Shown in pieces: positions 38,684-47,025 of a stretch of 64,000 nt of DNA (the stretch's first letter is position 1; the number at the start of each line of letters is the position of its first letter). Source of the stretch: JACCXM01 sp046328335 (GTDB lineage Bacteria > Chloroflexota > Chloroflexia > Thermomicrobiales > UBA6265); NCBI GenBank assembly GCA_046328335.1, contig JAXLWU010000012.1, forward strand, positions 1-64,000. Direction: 5' to 3'. The position numbers were made by a program, and so were the translations under genes. The notes beneath the pieces were generated by a model. That model saw nothing but the letters and a program-made list of their open reading frames with translations, had not been told where the DNA came from and did not search any database.

Positions 38684-39877
38684 ATGCCTCAGCGACGTCT
38701 CGCGCTGATTTCGCTATCTCTGCTCCTCGTCCTGTCGATGATGGCGCCGGTCGCCAGCGTCGCCGCGCAGGACGATGGACCGATCATTATCGGCGCCCCA
38801 CTCAACCTGACCGGGTGGATGGCCGCCTATGACACGCCGCCGCTGGAAGGCGCCAAACTCGCCGTCAAGGAGATCAATGCCAACGGTGGCGTCATGGGCC
38901 GCCAACTAGAGATCATCGAGCGCGATGGCAAGACCGACCCGGCAACGGTCGGCAACGCCGCGCGTGAGGTGATCGAGGCGGGCGCCCAGGTGCTGATCAC
39001 CCCATGCGACTTCGACTACGGCGCGCCCGCGGGCCAGGCGGCGCAGGAAGCCGGGATTGTCGGCATCTCGCTCTGCGCATCCTCGCCGCTCTATGGCGCG
39101 GCGACCCTCGGCGACAAGCAGTTCACCCTCTCGATGTGGAACCAGACGATGGCCGCCGCCGCCGCCGAGTTCGCCTTCAACGACAAGGGCTGGAAGACCG
39201 CCGCGACCCTCGTGGACCAGGGCACCGAGTACACCAAGTCGCTCGGTGAGTACTTCGTCGAGGCCTTCGAGCATCTCGGCGGCACCATCGTCAACGAGGA
39301 CACCTACCAGATCAACGACATGCAGGCGACCGCGCAGGCGCAGCGGCTGAAGGAACTCGATCCGCAGCCAGACGTGATCTTCGTCTCGTCCCAGATGCCG
39401 GACTACTCCGCCATCATTCGTGACCTGCGCTCCGCCGGCGTCACCGCGCCGATCATGGGTGGCGACTCGATGGACACCGCCGACTTCTACAAGGCGCTGG
39501 GCACCGATCTCGGCAAGGACATCTTCATCTCGACCCACAGTTTCATCGGTCCCGAGGCGGGTCCCGCGATGGAGAAGTTCATCGCGGATTTCAATGCCGA
39601 GTACGGCCGCAATCCAGAAGTCGCCTTCAACGCGATGGGCTGGGACGCGATTCAGGTACTCGCTAAGGGAATCGAGAAGGCCGGCACCACGGAGGGCGCC
39701 GCATTGGCGAAGGCCCTCGAAGGGACCGAGTTCGACCTGCTCTCCGGCAAACTGGTCTGGAGTGATGCCGCCAGCGGGCACTTCCCGGACAAGGAAGCGT
39801 TCATCATCGAGATCAAGGACGGGGCGCCAACCTTCGTCAAGCGCACCAAGCCGTCCTGGACGCCACCGACCGACTAG
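38684..39877 (+). CDS. livK: Branched-chain amino acid-type ABC substrate-binding protein
   Basis: A 397-residue periplasmic-binding (Peripla_BP_6) protein. The signal peptide is clear: LALISLSLLLVLSMMAP with a likely cut after SVAAQ near residue 29; no lipobox cysteine is present. The mature start PIIIGAPLNLTGWMAAYDTP and KLAVKEINANGGVMGRQLE are typical. It would bind amino acids, urea, amides or short peptides; the identity cannot be fixed. TGGAGGGA lies 6 bases before ATG 38684. It leads the five-gene Liv operon. Confidence 0.92.
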   Translation: MPQRRLALISLSLLLVLSMMAPVASVAAQDDGPIIIGAPLNLTGWMAAYDTPPLEGAKLAVKEINANGGVMGRQLEIIERDGKTDPATVGNAAREVIEAGAQVLITPCDFDYGAPAGQAAQEAGIVGISLCASSPLYGAATLGDKQFTLSMWNQTMAAAAAEFAFNDKGWKTAATLVDQGTEYTKSLGEYFVEAFEHLGGTIVNEDTYQINDMQATAQAQRLKELDPQPDVIFVSSQMPDYSAIIRDLRSAGVTAPIMGGDSMDTADFYKALGTDLGKDIFISTHSFIGPEAGPAMEKFIADFNAEYGRNPEVAFNAMGWDAIQVLAKGIEKAGTTEGAALAKALEGTEFDLLSGKLVWSDAASGHFPDKEAFIIEIKDGAPTFVKRTKPSWTPPTD

Positions 39878-39963
39878 CTGCTTCCTGAGACGTTGGCTGC
39901 CGGCCGCACGGATTGCATGTCGTGACGATCACTCGCCGCACCGCTGAACGGTTTGCGTCACTT

Positions 39964-39989
39964 CCGGGGACGAGGCTACTCGTCCCCGG
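39964..39989 (+). terminator. Perfect hairpin between livK and livG
   Basis: CCGGGGACGAG (39964-39974) pairs perfectly with CTCGTCCCCGG (39979-39989) around a GCTA loop. No strong T tract follows. It probably allows partial readthrough or protects the livK 3' end, giving more binding protein than membrane components. Confidence 0.65.
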
Positions 39990-40027
39990 TGTGGCGCGTT
40001 CGGTACCTCGCCATTCCCGGAGTGCCA

Positions 40028-40762
40028 ATGGCCGCTGACTCGCTGGTCGCCAGGGATGTGACCAAGGATTTTGCCGGTCTGCGGGCGCTCGATGGCGTCA
40101 GTTTCGATCTGCGCCGGGGTGAAGTGCTCGGTCTGATCGGTCCCAACGGCTCCGGCAAGACGACGCTCATCAACGTCGTCACCGGTCTGCTCAAGATCAC
40201 CAGCGGTCACGTGCAGGTTGGTGAGACCGATATCACCGCCTGGCAGCCGTATCGCGTGGCGCGCACCGGGGTGGCTCGCACTTTCCAGGTGGTCAAATTG
40301 TTCAAGGATTTCTCCGTTCGCGAGAACGTGGAGGTCGCCGCCATCAGCGCCACCGGTGCTTCCCGTCTGGACGCGCGGCAGCGCGCCGACGAGGCGCTGG
40401 CGCGGGTCGGCATTACCCATTTCGCCGATGTCCCGGCCAGCATCCTGCCCCAGGGCGAGGAGCGGCGGGTGGAGATCGCCCGGGCGCTGGCGACCAACCC
40501 CTCGTTCCTCCTGCTCGATGAACCGGGCGCCGGGCTGAACGACGCCGAAATCGAGGTGCTGCTTCCCACGCTGGCCCGGATTCGCCAGGAGGTGGGGTGC
40601 GGCATCCTCATCGTCGACCACGACATGCGGCTGATCATGGGGTTGTGCGATCGCATCCACGTCCTCAACTACGGCCGCACCATCGCCGAAGGGAGTCCGG
40701 CCGACGTGCGCAAGGAGCCCGCGGTGATCGAAGCCTATCTGGGTGCCGAGGTGCTGGATTGA
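40028..40762 (+). CDS. livG: ABC transporter ATP-binding protein, LivG type
   Basis: A 244-residue ATPase. Walker A is GPNGSGKTT, the Q loop follows in VARTFQVVKLF, the signature is degenerate in the usual LivG way (LPQGEERRVEIARALA), and Walker B is FLLLDEPGAGL. The switch His lies in ILIVDHDM. It powers the Liv-type importer with LivF. The ATG at 40028 follows a weak site; the following gene overlaps its stop codon. Confidence 0.93.
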   Translation: MAADSLVARDVTKDFAGLRALDGVSFDLRRGEVLGLIGPNGSGKTTLINVVTGLLKITSGHVQVGETDITAWQPYRVARTGVARTFQVVKLFKDFSVRENVEVAAISATGASRLDARQRADEALARVGITHFADVPASILPQGEERRVEIARALATNPSFLLLDEPGAGLNDAEIEVLLPTLARIRQEVGCGILIVDHDMRLIMGLCDRIHVLNYGRTIAEGSPADVRKEPAVIEAYLGAEVLD

Positions 40763-41511
40763 GCCTGCTCGAAGTCGAGGATCTGCATGTTCGCTATGGC
40801 GCCATTCAGGCCCTGCGCGGCGTGTCCCTGCACGTTGACGAGGGGGAGATCATCGGCCTGATCGGGGTCAACGGCGCCGGCAAGAGCACCACCATGCTCA
40901 GCATTCTCGGCGTGGTGAGGCCGACGCGGGGCACGATCAGCTTCCGGGGCGAGCAACTCGTCGGGCAATCGCCAGAAGCGATCATCCGCAAAGGCGTGGC
41001 GCCGGTGATGGAAGGGCGTCGCGTCTTTCCCTCGCTGACCGTCGAGGAAAACCTCCGTCTGGGCGCCGCGATCCGCGCCGACCGCGATCAGATCCAGGCG
41101 GACATCGAGCGCTGGTGCCGCTTTTTCCCGATCCTCGGCGAGCGCCTGGCGCAACCTGCCGGAAATCTCTCCGGCGGTCAACAGCAGATGCTGGCGGTCG
41201 CTCGCGCCCTGATGTCCAATCCGAAACTGCTCCTCATGGACGAACCGTCTCTGGGTTTGGCGCCGAAACTGGTGGCGGAGATCTTCAAACTGATTGTGCA
41301 GTTGCGCGATCTTGGCGTCACGATTCTGCTCGTGGAACAGAACGTACGGATGACGCTCGATATTGTCAATCGCGCCTATTTGTTGAACACCGGACGGGTC
41401 GAGTTCAGCGGGACGCCAGCGGAGATTCGGCAGCAGGCCGATATCGAACGGGCCTATCTTGGCGGGGGTGCGCCACCCGCGGTCCAGCCGGCGTCGCTGG
41501 GGGGAGCGTAA
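40759..41511 (+). CDS. livF: ABC transporter ATP-binding protein, LivF type
   Basis: A 250-residue ATPase with Walker A GVNGAGKST, APVMEGRRVFPSLTVEENL (the LivF-specific EGRR segment), signature LSGGQQQMLAVARAL, Walker B LLLMDEPSLGL and the switch region LLVEQNVRM. The start is TTG 40759, which overlaps the livG stop (TTGA), indicating translational coupling. Confidence 0.93.
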   Translation: MSLLEVEDLHVRYGAIQALRGVSLHVDEGEIIGLIGVNGAGKSTTMLSILGVVRPTRGTISFRGEQLVGQSPEAIIRKGVAPVMEGRRVFPSLTVEENLRLGAAIRADRDQIQADIERWCRFFPILGERLAQPAGNLSGGQQQMLAVARALMSNPKLLLMDEPSLGLAPKLVAEIFKLIVQLRDLGVTILLVEQNVRMTLDIVNRAYLLNTGRVEFSGTPAEIRQQADIERAYLGGGAPPAVQPASLGGA

Positions 41512-41512
41512 C

Positions 41513-42412
41513 GTGAACGCGGTCACCGACGGCATCCAGTATCTGATCTCGTCGCTCTCCCTCGGCGGACTCTATGCGCTGATGGCCCTTGGGCTGGTCA
41601 TCGTCTACGGCATCCTGCGCCTGGTCAACTTCGCCTACGGCGAACTGGTGATGGTCGCGGGGTACGGGCTTCTCCTCTTCGGCGATACCCCGCTGCCGTG
41701 GATCATCGTCGCCATATTCAGCGTGATCGCGGCGATCGTGGCCGGCGTGCTGATGGAGCGCATCGCGTTTCGTCCGGTGCGCAACAGTTCGCCGACGACG
41801 ATGCTGATTACCTCGTTCGCGGTCAGCACCCTGCTCCAGAGCGTTGCGCTGCTCACCGTCTCGCCGCGGCCGCGCGCGCCGCGCCTGCCGGGCATCTTTG
41901 TCGAAAGCGCCACCATCGGCGATTTACAGATCAAGATCGTCGATCTGGTCGCGATCGTGATCGGGGTCCTGGCGCTGGTCGGGCTGACCATCTTCCTGCG
42001 GCGGACGGTGATCGGACTGGCGCTGCGGGCCGCCGCCGACGATTTCACGATGACGCGGCTACTGGGAGTCCCCGCCAATCGGGTGATCGCCTCCGCCTTC
42101 GCCGTCAGCGGCATGATGGCCGGCATCGTCGCCCTCTTCTGGATCGGGCGCACCGGTCAGACCTATCCCTCGGTGGGGCTGCAACCGGTCCTGATCGCCT
42201 TCATCGCCTCGGTGGTCGGCGGCATGGAATCGCTGAAGGGTGCGGTCCTCGGCGGCTACGTGCTCGGTTTCCTGACGATGGGCTTGCAGACCTGGTTGCC
42301 GCAGGGGGTCAACAACTACCGCGACGCGGTGATGTTCGGCATCGTCATCGTCGTCCTCCTCTTCCGTCCCCAGGGACTGATTCCACCCGCCTACTCGCGA
42401 GAAACACGGTAA
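41513..42412 (+). CDS. livH: Branched-chain amino acid-type ABC permease, LivH type
   Basis: A 299-residue permease. It opens with IQYLISSLSLGGLYALMALG and LVNFAYGELVMVAGY, the usual LivH N-terminus, and ends with VVLLFRPQGLI. About eight membrane helices are expected. GTG 41513 is one base after the livF stop and follows GGGGGAG. It pairs with LivM. Confidence 0.92.
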   Translation: MNAVTDGIQYLISSLSLGGLYALMALGLVIVYGILRLVNFAYGELVMVAGYGLLLFGDTPLPWIIVAIFSVIAAIVAGVLMERIAFRPVRNSSPTTMLITSFAVSTLLQSVALLTVSPRPRAPRLPGIFVESATIGDLQIKIVDLVAIVIGVLALVGLTIFLRRTVIGLALRAAADDFTMTRLLGVPANRVIASAFAVSGMMAGIVALFWIGRTGQTYPSVGLQPVLIAFIASVVGGMESLKGAVLGGYVLGFLTMGLQTWLPQGVNNYRDAVMFGIVIVVLLFRPQGLIPPAYSRETR

Positions 42413-42455
42413 TGCATCAGCCGATCACGGGACTGCAGGATTCTGGGGTGAAGCG

Positions 42456-43574
42456 ATGAGTAGCGCGACTGCCACACGTGAGGACGCAGTTGCGCGCACC
42501 AACGCGCGGCCGATGCTTCAGTTCATCTCGACGCCGGTGATCCTCATCGGCGGGATGCTGCTGATCGCCCTGTTCTCGATGGCGCGGGGCGATGTGGTGT
42601 TCGACCGCGTTGTCACCGTGATGTTCATCAACCTGCTGCTGACGGTGGGTCTCCAGGTCTTCATGGGGAACTCCGGGCTCGGCTCGTTCGGCCAATACGC
42701 CTTCGTCACCATCGGCGCCTACGGCTCGATCTGGTTCTCCCTCACGCCACAGCAGAAGGCGCTGGCCCTCCCGGACATGCCGAAAGACTGGTGGCTCTAT
42801 TCCCAGCACACGCCGTTTCTGGTCGCCGTGCTCATTGCGGCCGTGATCGCCGCCGCGTTCGGCGGTCTGATTGGCATTGCGCTGGTCCGCTTGCGCGGCG
42901 CGTCCTTCACTATCGCGACCTTCGCACTGCTGATCGTGGTCAACCGGGTAGCGTTGCAGTGGTCGGAACTGACCCGCGGCGCGCGCACCGTGCTCGGTAT
43001 TCCCAAACTCACCGATCTGCCGATGGCGTTTGTCTGGGCGGCGGTGATCGTGGTCGTCGCCTATCTCTTCAAGGAATCAACCGTCGGGCTGAAACTGCGC
43101 GCCTCACGCGAGGACGAGGCGGCGGCCGCCAGTATCGGTGTCAACGCGGCGCTGAACCGCTGGATCGCCTGGGTGCTCTGCGCCGCGATTTCGGCCATCG
43201 GCGGCGCGCTCTGGGCGCACTTCATCCAGCAGTTCTCACCTCACAACTTCTACCTGCGGGAGACGTTCCTGATCGTGGCAATGCTGATCATCGGCGGCGC
43301 CGGCAGCGTCAGCGGCGCGGTGATTGGCGCGGTGATCGTCGCGCTTGGGCAGGAGCAGTTGCGCCAACTCGAGAACGTGATCAACGGGTCAGGCGTAGTG
43401 CCGTTCGACGTGCGCGGTTTCGCCGATATCGTGCTCGCGGTGGCGATCATCCTGGTCCTCATCCGTTGGCCGTCCGGGATTACCCGTGGCCGCGAGATCA
43501 CTTTCGACAGTTTCCGCCGCCTGTCGGGCAGAACGAAACAACAGGTCACGAACGCCGACGCACGTTCACGGTAA
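42456..43574 (+). CDS. livM: Branched-chain amino acid-type ABC permease, LivM type
   Basis: A 372-residue permease. Typical segments are VFMGNSGLGSFGQYAFVTIG near 67-86, the large FGGLIGIALVRLRGASFTIA, LKLRASREDEAAAASIGVN (cytosolic coupling loop), and GGAGSVSGAVIGAVIV near the end. The N-terminal 25 residues are cytosolic. It closes the Liv operon; the dispersed repeat at 43638 follows. Confidence 0.92.
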   Translation: MSSATATREDAVARTNARPMLQFISTPVILIGGMLLIALFSMARGDVVFDRVVTVMFINLLLTVGLQVFMGNSGLGSFGQYAFVTIGAYGSIWFSLTPQQKALALPDMPKDWWLYSQHTPFLVAVLIAAVIAAAFGGLIGIALVRLRGASFTIATFALLIVVNRVALQWSELTRGARTVLGIPKLTDLPMAFVWAAVIVVVAYLFKESTVGLKLRASREDEAAAASIGVNAALNRWIAWVLCAAISAIGGALWAHFIQQFSPHNFYLRETFLIVAMLIIGGAGSVSGAVIGAVIVALGQEQLRQLENVINGSGVVPFDVRGFADIVLAVAIILVLIRWPSGITRGREITFDSFRRLSGRTKQQVTNADARSR

Positions 43575-43637
43575 CGATCTTTCGCGGCGACCGGGAATTG
43601 GCACGCGCCCTTACGGCATGAGAGGCTTGCGAAAGCT

Positions 43638-43724
43638 GTGTCGTCCCGACGGCAGGAGGGACCTCGGCGTGAGTGCGTGCCCCGACGACCGACGAGATTC
43701 CTCGCGTTCCGCTCGGAATGACAC
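43638..43724. repeat. GTGTCGTCCCGA dispersed inverted repeat (copy E, complete)
   Basis: An 87-base copy: GTGTCGTCCCGACGGCAGGA then GGGACCTCGGCG on the left, GACGAGATTCCTCGCGTTCC then GCTCGGAATGACAC on the right. It sits between the convergent livM and alpha/beta-hydrolase genes, where it could act as a terminator-like hairpin. Confidence 0.8.
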
Positions 43725-43774
43725 TATTGCTGCGCCGTGCCGCCTCGCCCAGCGGTGGAATAGGACACCGCCGC

Positions 43775-45154
43775 TCAGCCGTTCATCCCCAACGTCTCGT
43801 CCAGCCAGTCGAACATGCGCTGGTCGTAGAGGGTCCTCGCCAGCGATTCGGTGTGCATCCCGGCCCCCTCGGCCATGGTGAAGGGGACGAGCACCTTGGG
43901 CGCGGTGATCGCCTCGTACAGTTTCGGGGCGTAGTCGGCGACGGGGTCGGCCTGGGCCCAGGAGAGAAACGTGGGGCAGGCGATGTCCTTGGCGACGGAG
44001 GAGAGTTCGTAGCGGAACATGTCGACGGCGTAGGCGTAAACGCTATCGACGCCGTTGACCCAGAAGCCGCGCTGTATCAGCGCCCAGCGGAGCATGGCGG
44101 GCGCCTCCGGACTCTGCAACCACGCCTCGAAGGGGGCGAGGAGGGCGGGGTCGATGTCGGGGAAGGCGGCTTTCTGCTCGTCGGTGAGCGGCAGTCGAGC
44201 CAGGATCGCCGGCCCCTCGTCCCATTGCCCTGGATCGGCGATGAGGGCGGCGAGGCGATGCTCGAACGCCGCCGCGCGGGGAGCGAGGAAACCGCCGAAA
44301 CTCCACCCGGCCAGCGCGATCCGGTCCGGATCGATCTCCGGCCGGGTGAGGGCGTAGTCGATCACCGGGCGCACCACGTTTTCCCAGTCAGGACGGATGT
44401 GGATACCGTCCTTGATCAGATTGCGTCCTTGACCGGGACCGTCGAAGAGGAGCACGTTGTAGCCGCGGCGGATCGCCGCGGGAGCGTGGGCGAAATACAT
44501 CTCCTGGATGGTGGAGTCGTAGCCGTTGGTGTGGACGATCGTTGGCCGGGGTTCGCCCGAATCATCGCTTGTGACGAGGTAACCAGGCAGGCTCTTTCCT
44601 TCAAAGGGAATCTCCACCGCCTCGATCGGGATGTCGCTCAGCGCGGCGCCCTTGAGAAAGACCGTCGTTTCCTTGTCGAACGCCTCGACCAATCGCGAAT
44701 CGATGGGTGCGCCGTAGAGGGGAAAATAGGCGGAGCGGTAGTAATTGCAGGCGCGGAACCAGGCCTCCCGCGCGCTGATGCGGTGTCCGGCCGCCGCGCT
44801 GTCGTCGCCGATCGCCGCGACGCGGTCGGCGGTGGCCACCCACTCGCGATACCAGTCATCGACGCCGCCCGCGCCGACACGGTGCACGCTGGTCATGCAC
44901 TCGCCGAAATCGGCGCCGCGATCGATGGCGAGGACCAGCGCCCGGTTGCCGAACGCTTCCCACATCGGGTTGTCGCTGAGCAGCGGCCGCAGCGTGTCCA
45001 TCGCCTGCCCGACCACGGGCGTGGCTGCCTGCGCCAAGGTGCGCGGCGCGGTGACGCCGCCAAGCGCGGCGGCTGCCCCCAGCCCACCAGCGCGAACGGC
45101 GCCGCGCCGCGTGAGCCGGTGCTTGGCGAATCCCTGATGGGCTGAATTGGTCAT
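43775..45154 (-). CDS. Tat-exported alpha/beta hydrolase
   Basis: A 459-residue protein. The leader HRLTRRGAVRAGGLGAAAAL is a twin-arginine signal. The hydrolase domain (about 200-459) has an oxyanion/strand region PTIVHTNGYDSTIQEMYF, the nucleophile elbow GWSFGGF (IALAGWSFGGFLAPR), a late Asp in SWAQADPVADY, and His in GAGMHTES. It resembles FrsA / 2,6-dihydropseudooxynicotine hydrolase-like enzymes with an N-terminal cap; the substrate is unknown. ATG 45154 has GGAGG 10 bases upstream and starts just before the Tat motif. Monocistronic, convergent with livM. Confidence 0.85.
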   Translation of the reverse strand: MTNSAHQGFAKHRLTRRGAVRAGGLGAAAALGGVTAPRTLAQAATPVVGQAMDTLRPLLSDNPMWEAFGNRALVLAIDRGADFGECMTSVHRVGAGGVDDWYREWVATADRVAAIGDDSAAAGHRISAREAWFRACNYYRSAYFPLYGAPIDSRLVEAFDKETTVFLKGAALSDIPIEAVEIPFEGKSLPGYLVTSDDSGEPRPTIVHTNGYDSTIQEMYFAHAPAAIRRGYNVLLFDGPGQGRNLIKDGIHIRPDWENVVRPVIDYALTRPEIDPDRIALAGWSFGGFLAPRAAAFEHRLAALIADPGQWDEGPAILARLPLTDEQKAAFPDIDPALLAPFEAWLQSPEAPAMLRWALIQRGFWVNGVDSVYAYAVDMFRYELSSVAKDIACPTFLSWAQADPVADYAPKLYEAITAPKVLVPFTMAEGAGMHTESLARTLYDQRMFDWLDETLGMNG

Positions 45155-45506
45155 GGACCGGGTTCCTCCATTCCAGAACGGACGCGGCGGGACCGAGCGG
45201 GCGTTGCAGCCAAACATCGACGAGAGGATCTGGTCGGCAACTGTACCTGACCCTTTGCCCGTGTCAAACACCAGATCCGACCAGGGTTCACCGTGAAACG
45301 GCAACGCCTGAGGAGCGATCCTGCGGCGGAAAACGCCATTGCCAACATCCTTCAGGACGGTGATCATATAGGGTGGTCACTGGCAATCGGGATTGGCGAG
45401 TGTCGCCATGCCTTGACGAGGTTGGTGACGGACATCAGGCCGCGCGAGCGGCGTACGTCCGGCCGCTGGCGCCGGGAGCGACGTGGAAAGGATCGGGAGT
45501 GAGGCC

Positions 45507-46853
45507 ATGAATCCGGTAGCAACGCTGCCGACAACAGCGGAGCGCGATGCGCAATCGATCGCCAACGCGCTCAAGATTCGCTACACCCCGTTTGTGCTCG
45601 ATCGCGGCGAGGGGCCATACCTCTTTGACGAAGAAGGCCGGCACTTCCTCGATTTCAGCGCCGCGTGGGCGCTCGCTGGCCTCGGCTACAGCGACGCCCG
45701 GGTGCGCGACGCCGTGGCGCGGCAACTCGACAAATCGACCTTCGCCGGGCTTGTTTCCTCGATCAATGAACCCGCGGTCGAGCTGGCCGAGGCGCTGATC
45801 GCGCTGGTCCCCGGCGATTTCGCGAAGAAGGTCTGGTTCGGGCTCTCCGGCTCCGATGCGAGCGAGATGGCGCAGCGGATGATTCTCCGCGCTACCGGGA
45901 AGCGGCGAATCGTCTCCTTCGTCGGGGGCTGGCACGGCACGACTGAGGCCTCGATGGGACTCTCGGCGCATCCGTCGCTGGCCGATGTCCCCGGCGGCGC
46001 GCACGTTACCAAGGCGCCCTATCCGAATCCGTACCGCAGTCCCTTTGGTGATTACGCCGGCAACGACACCGATCAGTGCCTCTACTACCTCGAGAACTAC
46101 CTCTTTCGGACCATCTGCCCGCCGGATCAGGTCGCGGCGATCTTCGTCGAGGCGGTGCAGAGCGACGGCGGCGATATCGTGCCGCCGCCCGATTTCATGC
46201 CGAAACTGCGCGCGCTGTGCGACCGCCACGGCATCCTCCTCGTGCTCGACGAGGTGAAGGTTGGCTTGGGGCGCACCGGCAAGATGTTCGCCTTCGAGCA
46301 CGCTGGGATCGCGGCGGATCTGGTGCTGCTCGGCAAGTCGCTCGGCGGCGGACTGCCGCTCAGCGCCATTGTCGGCCGGCAGGAGATTCTCGATGTCGCA
46401 CCCGGCATCGCCCTTTTCACGGTCGTTGGCAACGCCACCAGTTGCGCCGCGGGAATGGCCGTGCTGAACGCGATCGTGGAAGACGGTCTGGTCGAGCGCT
46501 CTGCCGCCAATGGCGCCTACCTCCACCAGCGGCTGCGGGAGACGCTACTCCGGCACGAGATCGTGGGCGACGTACGCGGCCTGGGGATGATCCAGGGCGT
46601 CGAACTCGTCACCGACCGCGCCAGCAAGGAGCCGAACCAGCCGGCCGCGGCGAAAGTCGTCTACCGCGCCTGGGAACTCGGCCTGATCGTCTTCTACGCC
46701 GGCAACTGGGGGAATGTGCTGGAGATCACTCCGCCGCTGATTCTTACCCGCGATCAGATCGACGACGGCGTGGCTATCCTCGATCAGGCGACCGCCGATG
46801 TCGCGGCCGGCCGCGTCAGCGACGAATCGGTCGCGGCGTTCGCGGGGTGGTAG
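45507..46853 (+). CDS. Class III (PLP) aminotransferase
   Basis: A 448-residue omega-type aminotransferase. Features include GPYLFDEEGRHFLDFSAAWA, FGLSGSDASEMAQRMILRAT, SFVGGWHGTTEASMG, LLVLDEVKVGLGRTGKMFAF (Asp for the PLP pyridine) and the PLP lysine in LLGKSLGGGLPLSAIVG. It probably moves an amino group between an omega-amine or amino acid and a keto acid. ATG 45507 follows GGGAGTGAGG. It heads a run of four co-directional genes (aminotransferase, M20, GS-like, amidohydrolase), separated from the rest by a repeat block. Confidence 0.9.
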   Translation: MNPVATLPTTAERDAQSIANALKIRYTPFVLDRGEGPYLFDEEGRHFLDFSAAWALAGLGYSDARVRDAVARQLDKSTFAGLVSSINEPAVELAEALIALVPGDFAKKVWFGLSGSDASEMAQRMILRATGKRRIVSFVGGWHGTTEASMGLSAHPSLADVPGGAHVTKAPYPNPYRSPFGDYAGNDTDQCLYYLENYLFRTICPPDQVAAIFVEAVQSDGGDIVPPPDFMPKLRALCDRHGILLVLDEVKVGLGRTGKMFAFEHAGIAADLVLLGKSLGGGLPLSAIVGRQEILDVAPGIALFTVVGNATSCAAGMAVLNAIVEDGLVERSAANGAYLHQRLRETLLRHEIVGDVRGLGMIQGVELVTDRASKEPNQPAAAKVVYRAWELGLIVFYAGNWGNVLEITPPLILTRDQIDDGVAILDQATADVAAGRVSDESVAAFAGW

Positions 46854-46854
46854 G

Positions 46855-47012
46855 TGGGAGTCAGGTGTCAGGTGTCAGGAGTCGGGAGAATACGAGATCG
46901 TCGGAAGTCGGAAGACAGGAGTCAGGTGAACGAACGTAGTGTGCCACTGGCTCCGCATCCGCGGCGCCGTCACTCCTGACTCCTGACTCCTGTCTCCCGT
47001 CTCCCGACTCGT
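46855..47012. repeat. Inverted AGTCAGGTGTCAGG / CTGACTCCTGACTCC repeat block
   Basis: Left arm GGGAGTCAGGTGTCAGGTGT and GGAGTCGGGAG (46857-46887), GTCGGAAGTCGGAAGACAGG (about 46900-46919); right arm CACTCCTGACTCCTGACTCC then TGTCTCCCGTCTCCCGACTC (46971-47010). About 40 bases separate them. It shares the GTCGGAAGTCGGA core with the IVP cassette ends but contains no gene. It lies between the aminotransferase and M20 genes. Confidence 0.7.
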
Positions 47013-47025
47013 ACAAGGAGTAACG

